Virus record (IMG/VR): IMGVR_UViG_3300032607_000700
Coordinates: 1-64,000 of that record
Length of the DNA stretch: 64,000 nt
Strand: one strand, 5' to 3'
DNA from: a virus
The notes under the pieces were generated by a model. The model made no database searches, had not been told where the DNA came from, and saw nothing but the letters and a program-made list of their open reading frames with translations. Shown here in pieces: positions 46,978 to 56,159 of this stretch (position 1 is its first letter; every line of letters starts with the position of its first letter). A program made the position numbers and the translations under genes.

Positions 46978-47511
46978 TTATTTAACTCCAATTTGTAATA
47001 GACTTGTGTAGTCTGTTTCAGGATCCTGTGCAGACCGTTGGCCTTGGTACAGAATTACACTGAGATCATAATCACCAAAATTGTGATCAACATCATTCCT
47101 GCTTTGTAATGCCACCATGACGCCTGCAGGTATGTGATCGAACCAACCTTGATTTTCTATGTCATGACAACTGGTATTGATCACTAGTCCATCTTGATCC
47201 AGCTGTTGGTAGTTTAACCGATTGGCATCCTTGGCCATGTATTCAGTGTTAGCAATATTCAACATGTGACCCATGCGTTTTGCTGCACGGGTCCTATCAA
47301 CATTTCTATCTACATTCACAATGTGATTGCACTGTATCCGGCTCTTGGCCAACAGTATGCTCATGTTTCCATACCAGGAGCCCAGGATGTAAATTGTGCT
47401 GAACTGATCTTGAATTTTTCCAAGTTCGTGCAGCAACCACAGTTTGTTCAAGACCAGGTCTCGACTAAAACTACCAGAGATTGTGGATGGACTGAATTCT
47501 AATAGTTTCAT
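46978..47511 (-). CDS. SAM-methyltransferase-like protein
   Basis: The region STIYILGSWYGNMSILLA with VNVDRNVDRTRAAKR looks like motifs I and post-I of a class I Rossmann methyltransferase; the later VINTSCHDIENQGW could be motif IV. The start MKLLEFSPS shares only MKxxEF with the block. The target is unknown. Confidence 0.55.
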   Translation of the reverse strand: MKLLEFSPSTISGSFSRDLVLNKLWLLHELGKIQDQFSTIYILGSWYGNMSILLAKSRIQCNHIVNVDRNVDRTRAAKRMGHMLNIANTEYMAKDANRLNYQQLDQDGLVINTSCHDIENQGWFDHIPAGVMVALQSRNDVDHNFGDYDLSVILYQGQRSAQDPETDYTSLLQIGVK

Positions 47512-48602
47512 TTGTTTTTTGCTCGTCCGGCTTTCATATTGGCCAACCAGTGTGACATGCGTTGTTTTTCACCAGAACTGTTCTTGGCAGTTTTTCTCAA
47601 ACTACTCACACTGGCTTTGGTATTTACGCCCACACGTTTGGCCAAGCCCTTGCGGCCAGGATTTTTGCCGTCGGCAAAGTTTTCATTGACTGAGGGCTCA
47701 CTGGGGGTTATAGGTTTTGCAACAGGTTGCTTGGCTTTGTACATAGCCTCCCATTTGTCTGAAATAGCATTTTTTAATTCCAGTGTGGATTTATAATTAT
47801 TGTCTTGCATGTACTTAATTATCCAAACAGCACTGGCACGGTCTCCCGAATCGGGCTTGCGAGCGTTGCTTAGATCCACACTGAGATTTTGATCTTCCGA
47901 TGGGTTGCCATAGTACCGCATGCTTTTTAAAGCACGTTTTGCTCGGTCACTTAGATGTGATTCGTCGCTCTTGGTAATTAACTCAATCCAGGGTTTCACA
48001 AAGTCTGTGGGCTTGCGAGAAGATCCAGCTGGCTGTGGACCACGCAATACATCACGAGCTTGGCCAGGTGTTTGTGCTCGACGTTTGTCCAACAGTCGCC
48101 ATGCTGCTTCGTCTGTGTAGAAAAACACAGGTAAACCTTGTTGTTTGGCCGTGACCAATATCTGTCTTGTTTCGGGACTGCGATATTCATCTTGTTTTTT
48201 CAGCAACACATGCACTTCAGTCACAGGAGTAATTGGAATAGTGGGCTCTTTACTGAACACACGGTCTTCCGCTTCTCTAGTTCTCGTGCCATTGCTGTGC
48301 AACCATGCACCATCCCAGTAGTCAATGGGTTTCACAATGTATCTAGAGTTAAACCAGTCACCGTCGAGTTTGAACATCACCCCACCTGATCCCACAAAAC
48401 GATGATAATCACCAGTTATGGTTCGTGTTAGACTAAGAAAGTATGGATGTCCAGCAGGTGCATAATTTTCTTCGGATCTGTTACCAATCACGCTGGCCAA
48501 TTCAAAGTTACCAGATTGCAGGATCTTTAGCCCGGCTCTGACACTGGTATAATGAAACAATACCGCAGTGGCTCGTTCAATTAAAAATTCATTAGATCTC
48601 AT
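47508..48602 (-). CDS. ADP-ribosyltransferase-like protein with capsid-targeting start
   Basis: The start MRSNEFLIER gives LIE as the site. Residues about 10-110 (LFHYTSVRAGLKILQSGNF, PYFLSLTRTITGDYH, GGVMFKLDGDWF) have the H-Y-T, S-x-T and strand order of small ADP-ribosyltransferases. The C terminus NFADGKNPGRKGLAKRVG and ending MSHWLANMKAGRAKNK is a basic tail found in many phage proteins. T4 Alt is an injected ADP-ribosyltransferase, so a similar role is attractive but unproven. Confidence 0.6.
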   Translation of the reverse strand: MRSNEFLIERATAVLFHYTSVRAGLKILQSGNFELASVIGNRSEENYAPAGHPYFLSLTRTITGDYHRFVGSGGVMFKLDGDWFNSRYIVKPIDYWDGAWLHSNGTRTREAEDRVFSKEPTIPITPVTEVHVLLKKQDEYRSPETRQILVTAKQQGLPVFFYTDEAAWRLLDKRRAQTPGQARDVLRGPQPAGSSRKPTDFVKPWIELITKSDESHLSDRAKRALKSMRYYGNPSEDQNLSVDLSNARKPDSGDRASAVWIIKYMQDNNYKSTLELKNAISDKWEAMYKAKQPVAKPITPSEPSVNENFADGKNPGRKGLAKRVGVNTKASVSSLRKTAKNSSGEKQRMSHWLANMKAGRAKNK

Positions 48603-49003
48603 TTTGGGTCCCACTTCATACTTTTGCTGCCCTTGATGGTTGGAGTAAAGCCTTGTGTTCGATAGAACTTGATCAATTTACTTTGACTCACTTGTCCTTT
48701 GTCCCAAGGGAACAGGGTCAAGCTGATGCCATCTTCTCTGGCCATGGCTTGTAGTTCTTGCATGGCACGAGATCCAACCCCTTGACGTAGAGGATATGCT
48801 TGAATCCATTTGACTTCAACTGCACCGCGTTTGCTAAAGCTAGGAGTTAATTCAAACATGGCAAATTGTTGATCATCGCCTTCGCCCCAGATCATAACGT
48901 GATTGTTCTGCATGGTGTAGGGATACTTTGCATAGACTTTTTCAATCCAGGCCTGAGCTGCATCATTTTTGTTTTCTTCAATTAAAAATTCATTGGCTCT
49001 CAT
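48599..49003 (-). CDS. GNAT acetyltransferase-like protein with capsid-targeting start
   Basis: The start MRANEFLIEE gives LIE as the site. The remaining 125 residues follow the GNAT order: FAMFELTPSF, VKWIQAYPLRQGVGSRAM (acetyl-CoA loop R-x-G-V-G), and KLIKFYRTQGFTP. It could acetylate host proteins after injection; the target is unknown. Confidence 0.75.
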   Translation of the reverse strand: MRANEFLIEENKNDAAQAWIEKVYAKYPYTMQNNHVMIWGEGDDQQFAMFELTPSFSKRGAVEVKWIQAYPLRQGVGSRAMQELQAMAREDGISLTLFPWDKGQVSQSKLIKFYRTQGFTPTIKGSKSMKWDPK

Positions 49004-49623
49004 CTGTTGTCATCCCTTGACCGATCATATAGTGGATGATCGGGTCCATACTGTTCTCGTGACCTAATAGGTACATTATATTGTTTCTGTTGATTACCTA
49101 GCTCTTTTTTGACTTCTGTACGTGGATCACGTAGCAATGCATCCCATGTTGTTTGCATTTTGGGATTTTTGAACCAATTGTTTTGCATCAATTCATCATG
49201 AACTCGATCGCCTTTCTTGGGCAACCATATTTCAATCCTTTTTACATATTTTCTAAATGGATCCAACCCACCTTTGATTAGTGTTTCAAATCTGTCAGTA
49301 TCATGCATGTCACTGCGGCGTTGAAATTCATCACTAGAACTTTCTGGCGGTTCACCTTTGAACCAATCTGTACTGGGCATTCTTCTGCGCCCTATGTCTC
49401 TACGCAGCAGGTCTTGATCCAGGGTGAATATCACTCCGCCGCTGGAGCCATATGTGCTTATGTTTTTCAAATACCCCAAAGCATAGTTATAGTTTCTGGT
49501 GGTGCTGACATTGCCACCAAACCCCAATTTGTCATTATGCCACATGCCCAACATACTGGGTATACTAGTAGCATGATACAAGTCAGCTTCTTGATATTCA
49601 TTTAGAAATTCATTTGCTCTCAT
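49000..49623 (-). CDS. Second ADP-ribosyltransferase-like protein with capsid-targeting start
   Basis: The start MRANEFLNEY gives LNE as the site. LYHATSIPSMLGMWHNDKLG, NVSTTRNYNYALGYL and SSGGVIFTLDQDLLRR repeat the H-x-T ... S-T-T ... strand order of the protein at 47508. The bodies are clearly related but diverged. Its ATG overlaps the TGA that closes the frame behind the giant protein. Confidence 0.6.
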   Translation of the reverse strand: MRANEFLNEYQEADLYHATSIPSMLGMWHNDKLGFGGNVSTTRNYNYALGYLKNISTYGSSGGVIFTLDQDLLRRDIGRRRMPSTDWFKGEPPESSSDEFQRRSDMHDTDRFETLIKGGLDPFRKYVKRIEIWLPKKGDRVHDELMQNNWFKNPKMQTTWDALLRDPRTEVKKELGNQQKQYNVPIRSREQYGPDHPLYDRSRDDNR

Positions 49624-49853
49624 CCGAGATCCTCGGTAATTGCAAACCACGGATCAATGATAACTAATGTGCCATCTTTACGTTGCATAACATTTTCTGT
49701 ATGCAAGTCCCAGCCTATTTTATTTATTTTTCCCGTATGGTACAGCAATGTCATTAATGTGAACAACACGCCGTATTCTGCTTGGTCCCGGTCATCTAAA
49801 TTATCAATACGGTTGAATATTTCTTCAACAGGTATATCGCCAGTGAAGCCTTC
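49620..49853 (-). pseudogene. In-frame extension of the giant protein beyond an amber codon (kinase-like C lobe)
   Basis: After TAG 49856-49854 the same frame continues EGFTGDIPVEEIFNRIDNL and then WDLHTENVMQRKDG and VIIDPWF, the catalytic-loop and DxW signatures of a kinase-like fold, to TGA 49620. That TGA overlaps the next ATG exactly as elsewhere in this operon. Either the amber is read through or suppressed, or the gene is freshly broken. Confidence 0.75.
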
Positions 49854-52800
49854 CTATGTTGCTTCATCTTGAATAATTTGCAAAGCCTGATTCCAGTTCA
49901 TGCGTTGAGTTGATAACGAACTCAGTATCCAGACCATGGCTTCTTCAAAACTGTTATTTTCAATTGGATACAATCGTTCCATATTGATCATGGTGTATTC
50001 TTTATCTAATACATCAAATTTACTAACTGAATTAAATCTAGGCAAATTTTTTATATCATTGTGTGCTGCAGAGAACTCGTAGAACCTATTAAACACTCGT
50101 TCAGATTGTGTGCTTGGATCTTCCGGCATTAATATTTTAATGACATTTTGTTCGTGTTTTGCATATACATTTGCGTCGGCGCCTGATCCTAATTTTTTAT
50201 AGCCGAGAGATTTAAACTGTTTGTCTATTTCTTTAGCAGTATCAGTACCGTACTCGGCCTCCGCCACAGCTGGTTTAATTCTGCTGAATTCGTATCTAAC
50301 CAGGGTGCCAGTGTCTGCACGGAGCGCCCTATATCCCCAGTCTCGGGCATAACGCTGAACCAGTCGGTCATATAGTTTAGCACGACTCTCACTGTTTTGA
50401 CCAGGCTCAACTTCTTTGCTGGCCGAGAAAAATAACTTTTGTGGTTTGTTTTTCTTAATAAATTTTTGGATAGCTGTCAATACAGTGGCAAATATTCGTT
50501 GAGCATCACCGTCGCCGGTTACTTCTTGACTGTTGTTTCTGTAAAACTCAACTCCCCATGTGTCATTTTCATCATCCTCTCGATTGAACATGATGCTTAA
50601 ATTTGTGCCATCAGGTAGTTTGGCCAACATATCAACATCACCATATTCACTTTTTTCAGATTTGGTTTTGTAAGGTTGGTCAAAGGCTTCCACCATGGCC
50701 CCTGGCAGGAAACTGGCTGCTATGTCTCTGCAACTGTTGAAGATGTCGGCATTGTCAGTGACCTGTAGATTGAATGGATAGTCTGTGACAGGATGCTGTG
50801 TGGGGTCTTGCCACCCAGCATAACATTTTTCAATGCCATAGTCAGTTAACAAATCAGTACAACTCTCACCATGCCGCTCATCCATGTCATGCACACACGG
50901 GCTCAGGGTAGTGACCATGATAGCATTGGACCCAATACGACCGTGACGTTTGAGATGATTATCTATGGCCACTCGTTCAGCATGGCGACGTGTTCCGTCG
51001 GGGCCTGGCAAGTTGATACCATAGGTGTGATTGTTTTTGTTGTCAATCAAACAAGCAGCCACACGTCCATACTTGTTTGGATCTGACTCATGTCCACGAT
51101 GTATCATGCTGATGCACTTTTCCAGCACCGTATCTAGTTTACCTAGTTTTGTAATCTCTCGGCTCTCGCCCAGGTCCTCACGTAATCGTTGTTCTAGCAC
51201 TGTGATGTTTTCTGACACTGATTGAGCACGTGGTCTTACTGAGAAGTTACTGGCATCCACTTCTGGATTTGCCTGCATTGCAGTGGCCACCCATTCTTGA
51301 CCCTTACGCCAGGCTTCTGCTTGATTTGCTGCCTGTATCACAAATACTGATTGGTTGGAAGATCTATTGTATACTTCCCACTGTGTTTGTGCCAATGGGA
51401 TATCTAACTCAACCTCTTCTACTCCTGGAATTGGGGTGGATGTGTATTGGCTTTGGCTTGCTGCCTCACCCATTTCTGGTACTACTGTTACTCCGGCCTG
51501 CATACGCCCAGGATTACTACGCATCCAGTTTATGGCCACACGGTTAGCATCACTCTGCACATTGCCCACACCTGAGAAACGATGTATTTCTTGACCGTCT
51601 GGATCTAAGATCAACCAGTTGCCGGTGAATGTTTGCTGGCCTTGCTCTGGACGAGTTAATGTTTGTGGTGCAAAGTTCTGAGCCACATCGGGTTCAATAT
51701 CAATGATGCCACCTTGTGCTGCATCGGCTTGTTGAGTTCGTACGCCATACAATTCAGGAGCTTCACGACGTTGATCAATAACTGAGCGAGCTTCTACTCC
51801 AGCAGCCATGCGGTTGGTCTGAGCCAGCTCTGCCACACTTAACCCATCACTTCTTCTAAACACTTCCCAAGGTCCTGGACCGGTCGGTGTTAGCGTGTTG
51901 CGGTCAACAGGCGGTGCAGCAGGTTCAATCTCTTGAGCAATTAACTCTAATCCAGAGCCCGAGTTTCTTGCATTGTAGTCCTGGATCCAGGCCTCAGCCC
52001 CAGCCTGGTAGCTAAATCTTCTAGGCCCGGCATTGCCTATAGTTACATAACGATCAAGTGGTGGCACCCACACTCCCCAGTTGCCGGTTGTTGTACTGCC
52101 TTGTTCTGTTGGTGTAATACTTTGGAATTTAGAGTCATATGCTCGGATTGGAGTGGCAGTCAAGTCCGTGGCGTAGTCCCATTCAGGAAATTCTTTCTTG
52201 CCTGCTGCAATGGCTTGTGCTGGATTGGTGGCCACCACCTCCACAGATCCGCTGTAGCCTGGGCGACCCACACGCCACACGTATTTTTCACCACCTGTGG
52301 GGTCTTTGGCAACTTTACGTTCTAGTTGTGCTTGTTTAATAAAACTCTTCAATGCTGCCTTGGGCAATTCGCCAGCTGAATACTTTGCAAATATTGCCAA
52401 GGGATCTGTTTCACCCTCGGGTGCCAACATCTTGTACAGCTTCTTGAGATACTCTTGTCTATATGCTTCAGGATTCAATGCAGCACTCATGGCCACGGTG
52501 AAACGCAACAAGGTGTTTTCAATCTTTTCAAAGTTCTCATCTAACCAATCTCCACCGGGGCTACGGAACTCAATATGCCCATCCTTGGTATTGATACTGG
52601 TATACTTGTCTGTGCTTCCTGAATGTATGGCCTTGGTGGCCAGCTGATTCATGCCAGATTTCATTGTGTCTAGAATTTGTTTAGCATTGGCAGGAGTGAT
52701 TTTTCCCTTGATCTTACTGATTGCAGATTTTGCATATTGGTTAGTGGATCTTCCAAAATTGTCCAACACATATTCGTCACCCATCAGCAGGGCTAATTTC

Positions 52801-55115
52801 ACATAGTCCAACTGATCTATACTGTAATTGGGCACTGAAATATTGATGTGCAAGCCAGTTGATTGGTTGGTATAAACACCCATGCGTCCAGCCCAGGCCT
52901 TGACAGCATTTAAATCTTTAAGCAGTTCATCTATGGGCATGGGAGGTGATACAAACTCCAGTCCTTCGTCGCCGTCGTCGTTGCCTTCCAAACTGCCGTC
53001 GGGTTCTACTATATAAAACTGATTTTTTGGTCCAGGTCTTTCTCCAGACTGATGATATCTTGTGTTGACCCGCACTTCACGACCCACAGCCTGACTGAAT
53101 TCGTCAGCTACCATCTGTGTGTCGACACTGTCGTTGCCCTCGTTAGGGTTACTCCAATGCGGCCATTGAATATCGTATTCGTCTTCAACGTTGCTCATAA
53201 GTCCAAGACCTTCAGCCCTCAACCAGTCGCTTTCGTCGTAATCGCCGTATTTTTCTTCACGATACTCATCCAGAGCTGATTGATAATAGTCATTGTTGGG
53301 ATCACTATACACCTCTCTCACAAACTCTTCAAGTAGCTCGTTTCGTTCATCTCCAGTTAACTCGGTGGGATTCCATTCATCATCGTTTAGATTGTTCTGA
53401 ACCCAATCACGAACAAAAACTTCACCGTCACTATCCCAGTCTTTGTCTATCTTTACCGTGAGCCATTCCTGGAAATCATTCTCCATTTTTTCACGCAATT
53501 CTCTAACATCTCTGCGACTGTTCATGTCACCGTCATTAAAAAACGCCACAGCATCATCAATGCTGCTGCAGCGTGTATCAAAGTCATAGTCTGCTTCTAA
53601 TTCATCATTGCTTTGGTCGCTGTCGATGCCTGGCACAATCATTTCAAATTCCATACCAGCAATGGCACCAGTCTTGGCTGCTTCCTTGCGCAGACTCTTC
53701 CCGCCCATGTTGATTTCAAACAGATCCTTCTCTTTGAACTCGCGCAGCAGCTTGTTTAATCCAGCTGTGAGCACGGCCGGATGACCTTGTGAATCTGTTT
53801 TTAATCCCAGTTTGTTGGCTTCTTTGCCCACCGCACCGGGACGCACATCCCGAGTCAAGGCCATCACAAACCTTGGGTCCCGAGCCTGTGCCTTTGTGGG
53901 GATATAACCAGATGCTTCTTCCAGTGTGACACCATCAAACATCTCAGGTTGTTCTTCGGCCCAATCTCTCATGATACGGCCGGCCATGGCGTTGGCTTGG
54001 TCTTCCCAGGGGCTACCAGTTTTGCCAGCATCTATGGGCAGAGGATTTGTTTCATCCTGCTGACGATGTGTCATTTCATGAGCCATTGTGCGAAGTATAT
54101 CCAACACATGGCGACCTGCGGTGGCCAAAATCAATGTGTTGGTGTCTGAATCATATTGCCCAAAACTACCATTCTCTTGACTCCAGTCGGGTGTGGTTTC
54201 CAAACGCAATTTGGGTGGATTCTCTAATTCAAGTTTATCCACACAACTGGTATAGAATCGATGTAGAATCTTTTTCAAGTGATCAGTATCCACACTTTCG
54301 TCCACTTGTTCAGATTCAGTACCAGCAGAATGATCTTGACCAGCATATGCAGTGCCCGGATACCAGTAATCACGCATGCCGTAATTGACTTTCTTTCTGG
54401 CCGCAGGTTTACGATGTAAACTTAACTCACGATCTTGTATTGCTGTCTTGGCATCTTTTAATTCACCAATGCAACCCATGTTTCTCAACAGTTTGAACAC
54501 AATGTTTTCACAACCAAACTCGCCAGTTTTCTCTAGGCCAGTTTTGCGCATTGTTTTGATCTTGTCCCACAGTTGATTAACAGCATCTGCATTGCCGGAC
54601 TTGATAGCCGAATGTATTCTAGCATCAAGATCAGCTGTTTTGTGTTGTACACAAGAGTCATCTATGCGAGCACGACGTTGCTGTGGAACTTGTACCCAGT
54701 CACCATTCTTCACGCTGTAGATGCCTTGACTCACATGCTTTTGATCACTAGGCTGCACATACAGTTCTACTGGTACACCGGCGATCTTTATATTGTGAGT
54801 ATCATTAAATTCGTATTTTTTTGCATTGAACAGTTCTTGATACACCGGATCGGCAGGCATGTCCACCACAAGATGTAGATCAATGTCTGAGTTTTTTGTA
54901 TATGAATAAGCCGCATTAGATCCAGACACTGTGATATCTTTTACTTTGAGATCATCTACTCCTAAGAATTCTTGAAAAAACTCTGCTATTGAGAGCAATT
55001 TTTCTTTAACCTCAGGCAACAAGTGTTCGTCTCTGCCCCACAAACTGGGGTTAAGACGTTGATGGAATTTTACAGCATCCGCGAGATTATAGTTATCAAG
55101 ATCATGAAATTTCAT
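49854..55115 (-). CDS. Giant (1753-residue) polyvalent multi-enzyme protein
   Basis: Modules in order: nucleotidyltransferase (VSGSNAAYSYTKNSDIDL, residues 63-80); HExxH metallopeptidase-like (MAHEMTHRQQDE, about 344-355); amidoligase-like domain (AGMEFEMIVP at 486 to STGLHINIS at 752, then IEFRSPGGDW near 848); four related small beta domains (for example TGNWGVWVPP and TQWEVYNR, about 940-1290); cytidine-deaminase-like domain (RRHAERVA 1376-1383, SPCVHD ... ESCTDL 1405-1422); a domain shared with the 1261-residue polyprotein (about 1487-1612); and a kinase-like N lobe (LGSGADANVYAKHEQNVIK). It resembles the 'polyvalent proteins' described in phages and conjugative elements. The start MKFHDLDNYNLAD lies next to GATAAATA. 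Confidence 0.8.
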   Translation of the reverse strand: MKFHDLDNYNLADAVKFHQRLNPSLWGRDEHLLPEVKEKLLSIAEFFQEFLGVDDLKVKDITVSGSNAAYSYTKNSDIDLHLVVDMPADPVYQELFNAKKYEFNDTHNIKIAGVPVELYVQPSDQKHVSQGIYSVKNGDWVQVPQQRRARIDDSCVQHKTADLDARIHSAIKSGNADAVNQLWDKIKTMRKTGLEKTGEFGCENIVFKLLRNMGCIGELKDAKTAIQDRELSLHRKPAARKKVNYGMRDYWYPGTAYAGQDHSAGTESEQVDESVDTDHLKKILHRFYTSCVDKLELENPPKLRLETTPDWSQENGSFGQYDSDTNTLILATAGRHVLDILRTMAHEMTHRQQDETNPLPIDAGKTGSPWEDQANAMAGRIMRDWAEEQPEMFDGVTLEEASGYIPTKAQARDPRFVMALTRDVRPGAVGKEANKLGLKTDSQGHPAVLTAGLNKLLREFKEKDLFEINMGGKSLRKEAAKTGAIAGMEFEMIVPGIDSDQSNDELEADYDFDTRCSSIDDAVAFFNDGDMNSRRDVRELREKMENDFQEWLTVKIDKDWDSDGEVFVRDWVQNNLNDDEWNPTELTGDERNELLEEFVREVYSDPNNDYYQSALDEYREEKYGDYDESDWLRAEGLGLMSNVEDEYDIQWPHWSNPNEGNDSVDTQMVADEFSQAVGREVRVNTRYHQSGERPGPKNQFYIVEPDGSLEGNDDGDEGLEFVSPPMPIDELLKDLNAVKAWAGRMGVYTNQSTGLHINISVPNYSIDQLDYVKLALLMGDEYVLDNFGRSTNQYAKSAISKIKGKITPANAKQILDTMKSGMNQLATKAIHSGSTDKYTSINTKDGHIEFRSPGGDWLDENFEKIENTLLRFTVAMSAALNPEAYRQEYLKKLYKMLAPEGETDPLAIFAKYSAGELPKAALKSFIKQAQLERKVAKDPTGGEKYVWRVGRPGYSGSVEVVATNPAQAIAAGKKEFPEWDYATDLTATPIRAYDSKFQSITPTEQGSTTTGNWGVWVPPLDRYVTIGNAGPRRFSYQAGAEAWIQDYNARNSGSGLELIAQEIEPAAPPVDRNTLTPTGPGPWEVFRRSDGLSVAELAQTNRMAAGVEARSVIDQRREAPELYGVRTQQADAAQGGIIDIEPDVAQNFAPQTLTRPEQGQQTFTGNWLILDPDGQEIHRFSGVGNVQSDANRVAINWMRSNPGRMQAGVTVVPEMGEAASQSQYTSTPIPGVEEVELDIPLAQTQWEVYNRSSNQSVFVIQAANQAEAWRKGQEWVATAMQANPEVDASNFSVRPRAQSVSENITVLEQRLREDLGESREITKLGKLDTVLEKCISMIHRGHESDPNKYGRVAACLIDNKNNHTYGINLPGPDGTRRHAERVAIDNHLKRHGRIGSNAIMVTTLSPCVHDMDERHGESCTDLLTDYGIEKCYAGWQDPTQHPVTDYPFNLQVTDNADIFNSCRDIAASFLPGAMVEAFDQPYKTKSEKSEYGDVDMLAKLPDGTNLSIMFNREDDENDTWGVEFYRNNSQEVTGDGDAQRIFATVLTAIQKFIKKNKPQKLFFSASKEVEPGQNSESRAKLYDRLVQRYARDWGYRALRADTGTLVRYEFSRIKPAVAEAEYGTDTAKEIDKQFKSLGYKKLGSGADANVYAKHEQNVIKILMPEDPSTQSERVFNRFYEFSAAHNDIKNLPRFNSVSKFDVLDKEYTMINMERLYPIENNSFEEAMVWILSSLSTQRMNWNQALQIIQDEAT

Positions 55116-55131
55116 GATCTATTTATCGTTA

Positions 55132-56103
55132 TCAAGCAGTAGTGGTTTCCTCTGGCACCTGCTGGTTGGTGGCAATCACAGTGATTTCCTCTGGCATCGG
55201 CTGGTTGGTGGCAAACACCGTGGCTTCGACTGGTGTTGCGGCGGCTGCTAAATCACTTGCTGTGGGCTGTGGTTCAATCACAATCTGTGTTTGATTAGCT
55301 TGATTGGCTTGATTGGTCAGGGCAATTTGATGCAGATCAGCATACAGCTTGTCCTGTGTTTGATAATCAAACACATAGGTTCCGGTGTGTTTCAACAACA
55401 CACGTTTGTCTACAAATACTTTTCCGCCGATATCACGCCAGTTTTCACAGAATGTCCAGTCTTCACTGTAGTAACGATTTTCACGTACCGCAGTGTCAAA
55501 GTATGTTTTCATGTAAGGATTCAATGCTGGATCTAGCCCAATGTCATTGATAAACGGCTTCACAGCAGGATGTGCATTGAGTTTTTCAAACACATCACGT
55601 TTGATCAACAAGAAACCAGTGCCGGTCTTGGTGACTTCAATCAAGCCGGATGGATCATTTTGATCCGCATCAGGAATACCATTAACACACCATTTGACTG
55701 GCAGTGATTTCATTGGATACAACCCGCCTACAACATCTTTATCATGGTTCAACATGACCAGCAAGTGCCACGGTTCCCAACCAATGTCAGCATCAACAAA
55801 CATCAAGTGTGTTGATCCTTCTGTGTTTAAGAATTTGGCAGTGAGAGTATTTCTAGCACGACTAATCAATGATTCATTGGTCATTGTTTCCACGGTCCAG
55901 TCAAGGCCCAATTGGCGTGCTATATTGGCCCACTTGATATAGCTCATGAATGTGCTTTCAGTCAGTTGCCCACCGTAGCATGGCATACACAGATGAACTC
56001 TTGTGGTCTTTAGATAATCAAGGTTGACTTGAATACTTTGTTGACCAGTTGTTTGGTCCACTGGGGATGCGTTTTGGTAAGGTAATTGTTGTTGGTCTGC
56101 CAT
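55132..56103 (-). CDS. GT-A glycosyltransferase-like protein with repeat tail
   Basis: The region VHLCMPCYGGQLTESTFMSY, ESLISRARNTLTAKFL and HLMFVDADIGWEPW (D-x-D) is typical of phage GT2-like transferases. YSEDWTFCENWRDIGGKVF completes the fold. The C-terminal 55 residues are disordered, with repeats of FATNQPMPEEITVIATNQQ type. It may glycosylate virion proteins (inference). Confidence 0.7.
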   Translation of the reverse strand: MADQQQLPYQNASPVDQTTGQQSIQVNLDYLKTTRVHLCMPCYGGQLTESTFMSYIKWANIARQLGLDWTVETMTNESLISRARNTLTAKFLNTEGSTHLMFVDADIGWEPWHLLVMLNHDKDVVGGLYPMKSLPVKWCVNGIPDADQNDPSGLIEVTKTGTGFLLIKRDVFEKLNAHPAVKPFINDIGLDPALNPYMKTYFDTAVRENRYYSEDWTFCENWRDIGGKVFVDKRVLLKHTGTYVFDYQTQDKLYADLHQIALTNQANQANQTQIVIEPQPTASDLAAAATPVEATVFATNQPMPEEITVIATNQQVPEETTTA

Positions 56104-56159
56104 AAGGCCCTTTCAATGTTGTAGAATATTTAACGGAGTATAGCAGGCAGGTAGAATTT

